Shown: piece by piece, positions 29,351-38,277 of the stretch
How positions within the stretch are numbered: the stretch's first letter is position 1
Layout of the letters: each line of letters opens with the position of its first letter
From: Kiloniellaceae bacterium
GTDB lineage: Bacteria; Pseudomonadota; Alphaproteobacteria; Kiloniellales; J153
Assembly: GCA_021776095.1 (NCBI GenBank)
Contig: JAJFGO010000065.1
Coordinates: forward strand, 1 to 51,018
Reading direction: 5' to 3'
Length of the DNA: 51,018 nucleotides
Program-made: the position numbers and the translations under genes
The notes under the pieces: generated by a model
Told to the model about the DNA's origin: nothing
The model's database searches: none
What the model saw: the letters and a program-made list of their open reading frames with translations, nothing else

Positions 29351-30448
29351 CTATAGCAAACAGAGCTGTTCGGCGGCGCGCCCCGGCGGGCGAAACTGCG
29401 TGGTGTCGAGCGACCAAACGTCTCGCTTGAGGCCGAGGCGCGTGCAGGCCAGAGCGAAGCGGCGCTCCAGCATATCGGCGTAAACGCCGCGGCCGCGCTG
29501 GCGTGTGTACCACTCGGTTTCGTAAAGCTTGCCGCCGCGGGTTTGGCGCACCAGGCTGAGCACCCGCGCCCTGCGGTCGGGGACATGGGTCTCCAGCCAT
29601 TCCTCGAACAGGGTTTTGATCTCCAACGGCAGCCGCAGCAGGACATAACCCGCGTTGCCGGCGCCGGCACCCGCCGCGGCCTCCAGCAGCGCCTCCAGTT
29701 CCTCGTCGTTCAGGGCCGGAATCAGCGGTGCGGTCAGGACGCCGGTGGGCAAGCCGGCCGCCGCCAGGCCGCGCAGCGCGGCGACGCGCAGGGCCGGGCG
29801 CGGCGCGCGTGGCTCCATGGACCGGGCCAGCTCGGGCCGCAAGGTGGTCAGCGAAATCATGACCCGGGCCAGCCCGGCCTCCGCCATGGGCGCCAGGATG
29901 TCCAGGTCGCGCAGGATCAGGTTGGACTTGGTCACAATCCCGACCGGGTGACGGGCGCGCCACAGGACTTTGAGGATCTCGCGCATGATCTCCATGCGCC
30001 GCTCGATTGGCTGATAGGGGTCGGTATTGGTGCCGAGGGCGATCACCTTCGGCTTGTAGGAGGGCTTGGCCAACTCCGCCTCCAAGAGGCGCGGTGCGTC
30101 GGGCTTGGCAAACAGCTTGGTCTCGAAATCCAGGCCCGGCGACAGGCCGAGCCAGGCATGGGTCGGTCGGGCGAAGCAATAGACGCAGCCGTGCTCGCAA
30201 CCCCGGTAGGGGTTGATCGAGCGGTCGAAGGGCAGATCCGGCGAGCGGTTGCGCGCAATCACCGTGCGGCTGGCGTCGATCGCCACATGGGTGCGCAGAG
30301 GCGGCAGGTCGTCGTCTTCGCCGTCTTCGCCGCCGGTGTCTAGCCAGCCGTCATCGACGGCGATGCGCTGATGCGCCTCGAAACGGCCGCTGGCATTGCT
30401 GACCGCGCCGCGTCCCTTGCGCGCTTTGTTGGGCAGGGTATCGACCAT
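29351..30448 (-). CDS. PA0069-type radical SAM protein
   Basis: This 365-residue radical SAM enzyme resembles the PA0069 family, related to spore photoproduct lyase. The 4Fe-4S ligands are in NPYRGCEHGCVYCFARPTH (C-x3-C-x2-C). Further family features are LGTNTDPYQPIERRME, GIVTKSNLILRDLDIL and VMISLTTLRPELARSMEPRA. The substrate is not known. The N-terminus is acidic and low in complexity (DTGGEDGEDDDLPP). It lies about 100 bases upstream of the antiporter gene on the same strand. Confidence 0.9.
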   Translation of the reverse strand: MVDTLPNKARKGRGAVSNASGRFEAHQRIAVDDGWLDTGGEDGEDDDLPPLRTHVAIDASRTVIARNRSPDLPFDRSINPYRGCEHGCVYCFARPTHAWLGLSPGLDFETKLFAKPDAPRLLEAELAKPSYKPKVIALGTNTDPYQPIERRMEIMREILKVLWRARHPVGIVTKSNLILRDLDILAPMAEAGLARVMISLTTLRPELARSMEPRAPRPALRVAALRGLAAAGLPTGVLTAPLIPALNDEELEALLEAAAGAGAGNAGYVLLRLPLEIKTLFEEWLETHVPDRRARVLSLVRQTRGGKLYETEWYTRQRGRGVYADMLERRFALACTRLGLKRDVWSLDTTQFRPPGRAAEQLCLL

Positions 30449-30487
30449 ACTTTAGTCTAGTCGACAAAGGGAACAAAACAAGAACTT

Positions 30488-31279
30488 TTAAATTAAGAGA
30501 TATTGCCCAGGCCCATCGCGCCCGGTTTCCAACGTCGAGGCCGAGATGGCCTCTCGACTCGGATTCTTGGCGGCGAGCTTGCGAAAAAGATTCTCCGGGG
30601 GAAACCGCATAAGATGTTCGATGTCATCCTTGCCCGCCCAGATAAGCCAAGTCTGATCGGAATCGTGCCCATCCGGCACATGCCAGATACCGGGCTCCAT
30701 GTGGGCATAGCCTTCCCTGGCCGCCAAGCCGCCGCAGGCTAGTAAGGGGTTAATGAAGCCGAAAATGAAATCGGGCGACCATTTCATGAAACTCAGAGCC
30801 AAGGCGAGGCGCGGCAGGGTCGCGGTAAGCGCCCGGTCTCGATAGCCCTTTTTCCCGCCTTTCAGCCATACCTGGCCGTGGTAGCACACGCTTCCCGTGA
30901 TGCTCTGCCAGCCGGGTGCGCGACTATAGTTCGACCGAATACTGTCGATGGCATTCCCTTGGATGACGTATTTTTGATAATGGAGCGACAGGTGCTCGGC
31001 CAACGAGCTGTTGGAAAGGTCAAGCCGGCGTACCGCTTGCGTGTGGACCAATTCGCCCTTGTCGTCGACCCCCATAATCCAGAATCCGTTTGCTGGATCC
31101 ACAAACGAGCAAGCGGGGTCGAACATGGGATAAATCGGCGGGGCCTCATCCTGCTCTTTCAGGGCTTTTTGAAACGCCTCGAAGTCGGAGCAGACCCGAA
31201 TTTGGATTCCCCTAGATTCCGCGATTTCAGAGATGACGGAAACAAACTGGATTTGTGAGTAGAGGACTTCTGCCGACAT
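30488..31279 (-). CDS. GNAT-like protein of unknown function (copy B)
   Basis: This 263-residue protein is a distant relative of the product of 8201-8968. Shared points are the FDPACSFVDPANGFW segment (FDP..S.VD in both), an ITGSVCYHGQVWL block matching ISGRIGYSGGTLV, and a helix that would follow the acetyl-CoA loop (here GGKKGYRDRALTATLPRLAL). The last part (TWLIWAGKDDIEHLMR) also aligns. The family is unnamed as far as I can tell; a GNAT fold is inferred. I chose ATG at 31279, behind a GGGGGGG run; ATG at 31306 is an alternative. It lies just downstream of the LysR-like gene on the same strand. Confidence 0.7.
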   Translation of the reverse strand: MSAEVLYSQIQFVSVISEIAESRGIQIRVCSDFEAFQKALKEQDEAPPIYPMFDPACSFVDPANGFWIMGVDDKGELVHTQAVRRLDLSNSSLAEHLSLHYQKYVIQGNAIDSIRSNYSRAPGWQSITGSVCYHGQVWLKGGKKGYRDRALTATLPRLALALSFMKWSPDFIFGFINPLLACGGLAAREGYAHMEPGIWHVPDGHDSDQTWLIWAGKDDIEHLMRFPPENLFRKLAAKNPSREAISASTLETGRDGPGQYLLI

Positions 31280-31397
31280 ATCATGCCCCCCCAGCCGATA
31301 TTTCATGCCTCCGTCTCTTTTAGGGGATGATCGGAATGAGGGTAAGTATAAATATATTTAACCGCAATGGTTGATTCATATACCAGCAGATATTGAG

Positions 31398-32312
31398 CTA
31401 GATATCGTAGTCCATGAGCATGTCGTCGGGCATGGCGTGGATCTCGTCCTGGCTCAAATCGGGGATATCCAGCCGATATGTTCTCGCAACGATCGACGCT
31501 AATACGGGCGCACCGTCGGGCAAATTGCAGCTCAGCAATAGTCTTTGGTAGCTGATGGGCATGGGGGGGCCATCTTTTTCCCGCGATATCTGTGCGTAGA
31601 TATGATCCAGTCTGGCACCGGATCCGCGGAACACCTGGGTGTAGGCTCGCGTCACGAATTTACGGATTTCCGGCTCTGATGGAGAGTCGCTCACGGGCCG
31701 TCCAATCGCGCTCTTCGCCCGGGTCCAATCGTGCCATGACGCATAGGAAGATTTCTCTCCAACACCGACACAAAACCATGTCGACTTATATTCGCGATAG
31801 AGCAGAAAATACGGCTTCACGTGCTCCATTGCCGGATCTTCGATCTGGAAGCGCGCATTGGCCCAAGCCTGAAAGCTCTTTTGCAATATGGGCGGGCTAT
31901 CGAGCCAGATGCGACTGATGGGATGCTGTTGGCAGTGAAAATCGTGACCTAGATCGTCGGTGTATTGGGCATGATCGAGTCCGTCGATATTCTCCGAAAG
32001 GATTGAGTGCCCGGCTAGCCAAGCCTCGCTGCGGTCGAGAAGGAATTCCGCCCCTATCACGGAGCGGGCACCGGCCGCGGTGATGCTGTATTGCCGGTCT
32101 CTGACTTCGAACAGTTTTTCGCCGCTGATTTCCTCTAAAATGTCGATGTGCCGCCGAACGGTTTGGCGGGTGCAGCGCAGTATTCTGACGGTCTGAGAGA
32201 GATTCAGGGTTTTCGCGAGGGTGGTGAAGGACCGCAGTATTGCGAACAGAACGGCAGGGCTGGATGCTTGACGCCTGTAAAGATCGCGCTTTTTGATATC
32301 TATCGAGTGCAT
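31398..32312 (-). CDS. LysR-like HTH regulator with atypical effector region
   Basis: This 304-residue protein starts with a LysR-type winged HTH (about 20-90; FTTLAKTLNLSQTVRILRC, TRQTVRRHIDILEEISGEKLF). The remainder does not look like the periplasmic-binding-protein fold of classical LysR proteins. It contains WLDSPPILQKSFQAWANARF, FCVGVGEKSSYASWHDWTRA and LLLSCNLPDGAPV, possibly a PAS-like sensor. It lies 118 bases upstream of GNAT-like gene B and probably controls it. No ribosome site precedes the ATG at 32312, so it may be translated leaderless. An inverted repeat lies at its start. Confidence 0.78.
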   Translation of the reverse strand: MHSIDIKKRDLYRRQASSPAVLFAILRSFTTLAKTLNLSQTVRILRCTRQTVRRHIDILEEISGEKLFEVRDRQYSITAAGARSVIGAEFLLDRSEAWLAGHSILSENIDGLDHAQYTDDLGHDFHCQQHPISRIWLDSPPILQKSFQAWANARFQIEDPAMEHVKPYFLLYREYKSTWFCVGVGEKSSYASWHDWTRAKSAIGRPVSDSPSEPEIRKFVTRAYTQVFRGSGARLDHIYAQISREKDGPPMPISYQRLLLSCNLPDGAPVLASIVARTYRLDIPDLSQDEIHAMPDDMLMDYDI

Positions 32313-32313
32313 G

Positions 32314-32335
32314 TTAGATTAGACTTACAATCTAA
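32314..32335. promoter_or_regulatory. Inverted repeat at the LysR-like start
   Basis: TTAGATT and AATCTAA are inverted 7-base arms separated by 8 bases. They end 2 bases upstream of the LysR-like ATG. LysR-type proteins often bind such interrupted dyads and repress themselves, so this may be the autoregulatory site. Confidence 0.5.
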
Positions 32336-32545
32336 GGTGGCTTGTTGGCTGGGCGGCAGCGAAAATAGACAACGATGGGCACGATACAACCCATACTCTA
32401 TGTATTATTTATAGTACATTATTTTAGATTTATCGACCAAACCCTAGCTAAAACTCTGACAATTGAATGCTTTTCCGGAAGCTACCACTCTACTCCCTGG
32501 AGTAATTGTCGAATGACCATCTACTTTCTAGGGGAGAATCCGGAA

Positions 32546-32911
32546 ATGCCACATCCCGTCGATCTCTACGTCGGTGCACGTGTGCGCTCTTTACGTGTGT
32601 TGCGCGGGGTGTCGCAGACCGAACTCGCTCAAAAGATCGGAAATTCCTTCCAGCAGGTGCAAAAATACGAGACCGGATCGAACCGTATCTCGGCTAGCAA
32701 GCTGCATAGCATTTCCAAAATTCTGGATGTCCAGCCCAACTACTTTTTCGAGGGTGTGGACGATGAAAAACCCGAGACGGCCAAGACGAACGCGAGTTTA
32801 AGGGCGGTGCGCGTTGGGGCCTACTTTGAGAATATCCCCAGTCTTGAAGTCAAGGAGCGCCTCTACAGCCTAATTAAGGCCATGGCGTCGGCGAATAGGT
32901 CGACAGGCTGA
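32546..32911 (+). CDS. XRE-family HTH regulator
   Basis: This 121-residue protein has an N-terminal Cro/CI-type HTH (about 7-65; VGARVRSLRVLRGVSQTELA, then QKIGNSFQQVQKYETGSNRI and ASKLHSISKILDVQPNYFFE) and a short charged C-terminal tail. This form is frequent in Rhizobiales and Rhodospirillales. The start is ATG at 32546 with GGGGAG about 9 bases upstream. It is divergent from the LysR-like gene. The targets are unknown. The upstream region is AT-rich. Confidence 0.85.
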   Translation: MPHPVDLYVGARVRSLRVLRGVSQTELAQKIGNSFQQVQKYETGSNRISASKLHSISKILDVQPNYFFEGVDDEKPETAKTNASLRAVRVGAYFENIPSLEVKERLYSLIKAMASANRSTG

Positions 32912-32963
32912 GGCCCAGGAGCCCAATACTATCGGCCCCGAAGCTGCTCGGTCGCACCATGCC

Positions 32964-34067
32964 CTAGATCATGTCCTCTAGGCTCGGCTCCGCCAGCCAT
33001 TCGGCGCGCATGCGGCGCAAGGTAAGAGCGCTGAGGTAGTCATCGACACGGCCGGCGACGTGGGCGATCAGGCCTGGGTCGGTGTTCTCCGCCGACCAAT
33101 CCTCCGTGCTTTCCGCCGTGTGTTTGGCGGCCAGGGCGGCGTGGCGGTTCAGTACCCGCCACTTCACGCACCAGGTGATGGCGCGCAGCATGGTGATCCG
33201 CCGCATCGGCACTAGCCACGGGCGCAGGCGCTGGGCCAAGCCCGGCTCCAGCAGTTCGAGATAGTGCCGGTAGTAGGCCGCGACCTGTTCGAGGCTCAGG
33301 TCGGCCCAGGTATCGGGGTCCCAGGTGGTCGAAGAATAGATCGTCGCGTGGGCCAGATCGGTGCCCGGCGAGCCGTAGAGGGCCTTTTCCAGATCGACGA
33401 TGATGGCGTGTCCCCGAGCGTCGATCAGGAAATTGCCCGGATGGGTATCGGTCAGCACCAGTGTGACCGGCTGTGTCCGGTCGGCGATTTCGCCCGCGAA
33501 GCCGCGGGCCCAGGCCAATTCGTCCTCGATCTCGGCCCGGGCTTCGGCGCCCAGTTCGGCCTCGTCGAGAAACGCCGTCTGGGCCTCGATCTCGGCCATG
33601 GCGCCGCCGACGGGGTCGGTGTGATCGGCTAGAGGCGGGCGCGCCATCTCCGGCGGCAGGGGCAACGCGTGGACCCGGGCCATGCAGTCCGCCAGGGCCG
33701 GCAGGTCTTCCGGCAGGCGCGGCGGCCGACCCTCGATGTGTTCGACCAGCAGGGCACCCATGGGGATATGCGGATGCGGCGCGATGACGCCGGAGAGACG
33801 CGGCGCGCGGCCCGAGGCGCTGACCCGCTCGAAGCAGGCTGCCTGATAGCTAAGGTTGCGCTCGGCGGAGAGGGCGAACTGGCTCTGCTTGGGCACTCGC
33901 AGCAGGACTCCGCGGCCGCGCAGCGCGATATGGTCGTGGGCCAGGCCCTTGACCTTGAGCGGCTCCAGATCGGCGCGCGTGACGGTGCCATAGCCTGGCA
34001 ATTCGGCCAGGGCGGTGGCCAGGGCCTCCAGGTCGAGGCTCGACGGGGGTACAGGTGTATCCGACAT
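32964..34067 (-). CDS. Aminoglycoside-phosphotransferase-fold protein
   Basis: This 367-residue protein has the APH/choline-kinase fold. The catalytic loop LVLTDTHPGNFLID (about residue 200) and the metal Asp in AIIVDLEKALYGSPGTDLAH are clear. An N-terminal kinase lobe contains LLRVPKQSQFALSAERNL and LLVEHIEGRPPRLPEDLP. The substrate is not known. The ATG at 34067 (MSDTPVPPSSLD) is chosen; upstream extension overlaps the divergent glycosyltransferase and is implausible. It is divergent from that gene by 84 bases. Confidence 0.82.
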   Translation of the reverse strand: MSDTPVPPSSLDLEALATALAELPGYGTVTRADLEPLKVKGLAHDHIALRGRGVLLRVPKQSQFALSAERNLSYQAACFERVSASGRAPRLSGVIAPHPHIPMGALLVEHIEGRPPRLPEDLPALADCMARVHALPLPPEMARPPLADHTDPVGGAMAEIEAQTAFLDEAELGAEARAEIEDELAWARGFAGEIADRTQPVTLVLTDTHPGNFLIDARGHAIIVDLEKALYGSPGTDLAHATIYSSTTWDPDTWADLSLEQVAAYYRHYLELLEPGLAQRLRPWLVPMRRITMLRAITWCVKWRVLNRHAALAAKHTAESTEDWSAENTDPGLIAHVAGRVDDYLSALTLRRMRAEWLAEPSLEDMI

Positions 34068-34151
34068 CTCCGGGCAGCCCTTTAACACGAGGCGCCCCGG
34101 CCGGGCCAGCACGGCCTCCCTGGCCCCGCTTGGCTGTGCTATCACCGGGCC

Positions 34152-34853
34152 ATGAGTCCTAATCCTTCCCCTGTCCTGAGTGTGGTGATTCCGGCTCTCG
34201 ATGCCGCGTCGAGCCTGCCCGCCACCCTGGGCGCGCTGGCTCCGGGCGCGCGCGACGGCCAGTTCGGCGAAATCGTGGTCGTGGATGGCGGGTCGCGCGA
34301 TGCAACCGTCGCGCTGGCGCGCCAAGGCGGTGCGCGGGTTTTGAACGTAGCGCGCGGGCGCGGCGGGCAGTTGGCGGCCGGCGCTACGATGACAAGCGGC
34401 GCCTGGCTCTTGTTCCTGCACGCGGATACGGTCCTGGACCAGGCCTGGTCAGGCGCGGTTCGAGCCTTCGTCGAGGCGCCCGAGAATTCGGTGCGCGCGG
34501 CGGTGTTTCGCTTTGCCCTGGACGATGCCGACCCACGTGCGCGGCGGATCGAGCGTTGGGCGCGCTGGCGCGGCCGGGTTTGGGGACTCCCCTATGGCGA
34601 CCAAGGCCTCTTGATCTCGCGCCGCCTCTACGAGTCTCTGGGCGGGTTCCGGCCCTTGCCGCTCATGGAAGATGTCGATCTGGTGCGCCGCATTGGCCGA
34701 GGCCGGCTGGTCGAGTTGGACGCGGTCGCGCGCACCTCGGCCGCGCGCTATCGGGCGGGGGGCTGGATCTGGCGCCCCCTGCGCAACCTTTCGATCCTCA
34801 CGCTCTATTTCCTGGGCGTTCCGCCGGTCGTGTTGAAGCGGCTTTACGGATAG
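34152..34853 (+). CDS. Family 2 glycosyltransferase, TIGR04283 type
   Basis: This 233-residue GT-A glycosyltransferase resembles the TIGR04283 family, which is named for arsenosugar biosynthesis. Typical parts are LSVVIPALDAASSLPATLGAL, EIVVVDGGSRDATVALA, LLFLHADTVL (metal-binding DxD-like HAD), GDQGLLISRRLYESLGGF and PLMEDVDLVRRI. It is followed by the TIGR04282-type gene, its usual partner. No arsM is nearby, so the arsenosugar role is not assured here. Confidence 0.87.
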   Translation: MSPNPSPVLSVVIPALDAASSLPATLGALAPGARDGQFGEIVVVDGGSRDATVALARQGGARVLNVARGRGGQLAAGATMTSGAWLLFLHADTVLDQAWSGAVRAFVEAPENSVRAAVFRFALDDADPRARRIERWARWRGRVWGLPYGDQGLLISRRLYESLGGFRPLPLMEDVDLVRRIGRGRLVELDAVARTSAARYRAGGWIWRPLRNLSILTLYFLGVPPVVLKRLYG

Positions 34854-34875
34854 ACCGCGATGCGGATAGTGCGCC

Positions 34876-35026
34876 TAGCCCCCTCCCTAACCCTGCCCCT
34901 CAAGGGGGGCGGAAATACGAGGTCAGCCAGGCCTCTCGTATCCGGCTCATCGTTCGACGGTCCGTACCACCTAGCGCCACCTTCTGCCCCCTCCTCGTTG
35001 AGGGGGGAGGGCCGGGGTGGGGGTGA
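34876..35026. repeat. Intergenic inverted-repeat element
   Basis: About 150 bases between the two glycosyltransferase genes have long imperfect inverted ends. The left end has CCCCCTCCCTAACCCTGCCC then CTCAAGGGG. The right end read backwards has CCCCCACCCCGGCCCTCCCC then CCTCAACGAGG. Such C-rich palindromic spacers recur in alphaproteobacterial genomes. It separates two genes that are usually adjacent. Confidence 0.6.
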
Positions 35027-35053
35027 CCTTGCGGCCACGCTCCAAGGTTTTGT

Positions 35054-35671
35054 ATGACCCGGCGCGCGCACCTGGTGGTCATGGCGCGGGCGCCGCGTCT
35101 GGGCGCGGTGAAGCGCCGCCTGGCGCGCGATATCGGGCCGCTCGCGGCGCTCGGTTTTTATCGCCGTACCTTAACGGGCCTGCTGCGCGACCTGGGCCGC
35201 GATCCGCGTTGGCGGGTCCATCTCGCCGTGACGCCGGACCGGGCGGCTTGGCGGTCCAGCCCGGGTGTCCCACAGGGGCGCGGCGATCTGGGTGCCCGCA
35301 TGGGCCGATTTTTGACGGGGCTCCCGCCGGGACCGGTCGTGATCGTCGGCACCGATATTCCTGATTTGGGCCGCGATCAGGTGGCCCGGGCCTTTCGCGC
35401 CCTGGGCGCCCACGACTGGGTCTTGGGCCCGGCGCGCGACGGCGGTTATTGGTTGATCGGGGCCAGCCGCTTGCGTCCTGGACCGCGCGACCCCTTCGCC
35501 GGCGTGCGTTGGTCGAGCGTCCATACCCTGGCCGATACCCGTGCCAACCTAGGCCGGTCCCGGATCGCTTATTTGGAGGCATTGGACGACATCGATACCG
35601 GCGCGGATCTGGCCCGCCGCCGCGCCGCGAAGGTCACGCGCCGGCCAGGTGCTCCATCAGGCGCGGCATGA
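35054..35671 (+). CDS. TIGR04282-type glycosyltransferase/nucleotidyltransferase
   Basis: This 205-residue protein resembles the TIGR04282 (DUF2064) family, often co-located with TIGR04283 proteins. Features are LVVMARAPRLGAVKRRLARDIG at the N-terminus (nucleotide-binding, e.g. ARAPRLGAVKRRLA), GPVVIVGTDIPDLG, DWVLGPARDGGYWLIG and the C-terminal DDIDTGADL. It may transfer a nucleotide or sugar. Its last 38 bases overlap the end of moaB, which is convergent. Confidence 0.87.
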   Translation: MTRRAHLVVMARAPRLGAVKRRLARDIGPLAALGFYRRTLTGLLRDLGRDPRWRVHLAVTPDRAAWRSSPGVPQGRGDLGARMGRFLTGLPPGPVVIVGTDIPDLGRDQVARAFRALGAHDWVLGPARDGGYWLIGASRLRPGPRDPFAGVRWSSVHTLADTRANLGRSRIAYLEALDDIDTGADLARRRAAKVTRRPGAPSGAA

Positions 35672-36197
35672 GTTCGACCAAATTACAGGGCCGGGTCCGG
35701 GAATCGAGCTGGTGGCGCAGGATGTCCTGCCAGCCGTCGCGGCAGGCCGAGGGCGAGCCGGGCAGGGCGAAGAGGTAGGTGCCGCTAGCGACGCCGCCAA
35801 GCGCCCGGCTTTGCATGGTCGAGGTGCCGATCTTTTGAAAGCTGAGCCAGCGGAACAGCTCGCCGAAGCCTTCGATCTCCTTCTCCATGACCTGTTTGAA
35901 GGCTTCCGGCGTGATGTCGCGCCCCGTGACGCCGGTGCCGCCGGTCGAGATCACCACGTCGATCTTGGGATCCTCGATCCGGGCGCGCAGATAGGCGACG
36001 ATGGCCGCGATATCGTCCTTCACGATGTCGCGGCCGGCGATCTCGTGGCCGTCCCCGGAAATCAACTCGGCGAGGGTGCGCCCGGACTTGTCGTCGTCGA
36101 GGGTGCGGCTATCGGAGACCGTCAGAAGCGCGATCCGAACCGGCAGAAAAGGCCGGCCGCCGCTTGGGCTTGGAGAGTTAGTTGATGACGGGCTCAC
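35634..36197 (-). CDS. moaB: Molybdenum cofactor protein MoaB
   Basis: This 187-residue MogA/MoaB-type protein acts in molybdopterin adenylylation or related steps of cofactor synthesis. Signatures are [38 protein letters not shown] and [17 protein letters not shown] chose GTG at 36197, which overlaps the end of the lytic transglycosylase gene by 20 bases. ATG at 36236 is less likely. The C-terminal end overlaps the convergent TIGR04282-type gene by 38 bases. Confidence 0.88.
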   Translation of the reverse strand: MSPSSTNSPSPSGGRPFLPVRIALLTVSDSRTLDDDKSGRTLAELISGDGHEIAGRDIVKDDIAAIVAYLRARIEDPKIDVVISTGGTGVTGRDITPEAFKQVMEKEIEGFGELFRWLSFQKIGTSTMQSRALGGVASGTYLFALPGSPSACRDGWQDILRHQLDSRTRPCNLVELMPRLMEHLAGA

Positions 36198-38166
36198 TGC
36201 TGGCGAGCTCCGGCCGCTCGGTGTCGAGCGGGACATAGATCGGCCAGCGCCCGGCGGCGATGCCGTCGAGCGAGGGCGCGTCTTGGCCCAGGCGCATGCG
36301 ATAGATCCATAGGTTGGTCAGCACTCGCTCGATGAAAAGGCGCGTCTCCTTGGCCGGCAGGCTCTCGATGAATAGCAGGGGATCGTCCCCGTAGTCCATA
36401 TTGCGCTGCCACTTGTTCAAATTTCCCGGCCCGCCGTTGTAAGCCGCGGTCAGGCGGAACAGGTCGCCCTGCACGATATTTTGCTTCAGGAGATGCGCGA
36501 TATAGCGCTGACCGAGCTCCAGGTTGAGCGCCGGTTCGAAGAGTTGACGCCGTTTGGAGCGACGAAAACCGCGGTCGCGTGCCATGTAGCTCGCGGTCCT
36601 GGGCATGAGCTGCATCAGGCCGCGTGCGCCATCGGGGCTTTTGGCCTTGGGGTTGAAGCCGGATTCCTGACGTACCAGGGCGTAGACCAGAGCGCGGTCG
36701 ACCTTAAATCCGCTTTCCGGCTGCCATGCGGGAATCGGATAGAGGGCGACGTCGAGAGTGTCGCCGTCGTCGTCTCCACGGTCGGTGAGCGCAAGGCGGT
36801 TGCCCAGGCGAAACGCCAGTTCCGCCATTTGCGCACCCTCGGCCACGGCCAGCAGGGCCCGGGTCATGTCCGGATCGGCCCAGCCGTTCATGCCGCGTAA
36901 CTCGAGCTCGGCACGCCGCTTTAGCCCGATCTGCATCAGCGCCAGGGCCCGGGCGCTGGCCGGTTCGGACTCCAGGCGTGCCAGCATGGCGCGCTCCAGC
37001 CGGCGGGTGCCGAATTCGAAGCGCGGCTGAAGGCCCAGGGCGCGCAGCGCCAAGAGGCCGTAAAAGGTGCGCGGATGCTTCGCGGCGCGGCTCAGCCACT
37101 TGCTCATTTCGCTCGGCCGGCGCAGCTTCAGGTTTGCACGCGCCGCCCAATAGGCGCCGGCGGCGGCGTTCCAGCCCGATACCTTGTCCGAAAGTGCCAG
37201 GTCCTCGAAGTGGCCCAAGGCAAGAGTCAATTCACCCAGGCGCCAAGCGGCCAGGCCGGCGGTCCAGTTGGCCATGGCGACATGTTCGCCCGAGCGTTGG
37301 GCCGCCGCGCTGGCCAGGTTAAAAGCCTTTTCGTCGTGCCCGAAGTAATACCAGGCGGCCGCCACATCGGCGAAGCCCCGATCGATCTCGACCGCATCCA
37401 ACAACATTGTGGCCTGGCGGCTGTTCAGCAGTTGCTCGGTCGTCGATAGCCGGGTGCGCAACACGTTGCGGCGGATCTGGCGCTTCAGGCGGTTCGCTTG
37501 GCGCCGCTGCTTCTTGCTGAGCCGTTTGGTCGACCGGTAGGTCTCGGTGCTCCGGTACTGGGGGAATCCCAGGCTGGATTTACGGGATGCCGGCGATTTG
37601 GGCCGCAGATGGTTCTTGGGCCGCCGCTTGAGCGCCAGCTTGTGTATGGTTCTCGCCTCAGGATGGTCCGCATAGGCAGCCATCCAGTCGCGCAACTCCT
37701 TATAGCGCGACCGATAGGCGGTCGGGTGCATGTAGCGCTGCGCCAGCACATGCCCCATCAGCCGGGTATCCGACAAGCCGGCGATGAGGCGGTCCGCCGC
37801 CTTCCATTTGCCGGTCTCCTGAAGTGCAAAAATCTCCCGGTAAAGCTCGGCGTCCCGGTCTGAAAGAACCTTGGGCAGGACCAACTCGTCTTGCAGGTCG
37901 GCCCCCTCGAACGCCGTGCCGAGGGGGTCTTCGAAGGCCCCGTCGAGAGCGCTGTCGAGCGCGTCGTCGAGCGTTTCATCGAGCGCATCATTGAGGGCGC
38001 CGTTAAGGGTCCCGTCGATCGTTGGGACCATGGCCAGCGATATGTTCGGTGCCGCGACCATCTGCGCGTTGGCCGGCAGGGCGGCAAAGCCACAAAGGCC
38101 CGCTGCCAAACCCAGGGCGCAACACCTTAACGCCCGCAATTGCCGGGAATTACTGACCGAATGCAC
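36178..38166 (-). CDS. Soluble lytic murein transglycosylase (SLT family)
   Basis: This 662-residue exported enzyme cleaves peptidoglycan glycan strands. A signal peptide (RALRCCALGLAAGLCGFAAL, ending ANAQ) precedes a low-complexity acidic repeat (residues about 50-85; NGALNDALDETLDDALDSAL and so on). A superhelical alpha-helical region follows, then the catalytic SLT domain near residue 500 (YALVRQESGFNPKAKSP with the catalytic Glu, and ARGLMQLMPRTA, AAYNGGPGN). I chose GTG at 38166, which follows GAGGGGGG. The repeat region could be an intrinsically disordered linker. Confidence 0.9.
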   Translation of the reverse strand: MHSVSNSRQLRALRCCALGLAAGLCGFAALPANAQMVAAPNISLAMVPTIDGTLNGALNDALDETLDDALDSALDGAFEDPLGTAFEGADLQDELVLPKVLSDRDAELYREIFALQETGKWKAADRLIAGLSDTRLMGHVLAQRYMHPTAYRSRYKELRDWMAAYADHPEARTIHKLALKRRPKNHLRPKSPASRKSSLGFPQYRSTETYRSTKRLSKKQRRQANRLKRQIRRNVLRTRLSTTEQLLNSRQATMLLDAVEIDRGFADVAAAWYYFGHDEKAFNLASAAAQRSGEHVAMANWTAGLAAWRLGELTLALGHFEDLALSDKVSGWNAAAGAYWAARANLKLRRPSEMSKWLSRAAKHPRTFYGLLALRALGLQPRFEFGTRRLERAMLARLESEPASARALALMQIGLKRRAELELRGMNGWADPDMTRALLAVAEGAQMAELAFRLGNRLALTDRGDDDGDTLDVALYPIPAWQPESGFKVDRALVYALVRQESGFNPKAKSPDGARGLMQLMPRTASYMARDRGFRRSKRRQLFEPALNLELGQRYIAHLLKQNIVQGDLFRLTAAYNGGPGNLNKWQRNMDYGDDPLLFIESLPAKETRLFIERVLTNLWIYRMRLGQDAPSLDGIAAGRWPIYVPLDTERPELASSEPVIN

Positions 38167-38277
38167 TCTTGCCCCCCTCTTTCGGGTTACGTTAACGATT
38201 TGTGCAAAACGCGGCAACACGCCCCGCCCCCGGTTATCCCCTAGAGTCGCGGAACCGCGTGAAGATCGCGTTAACGA

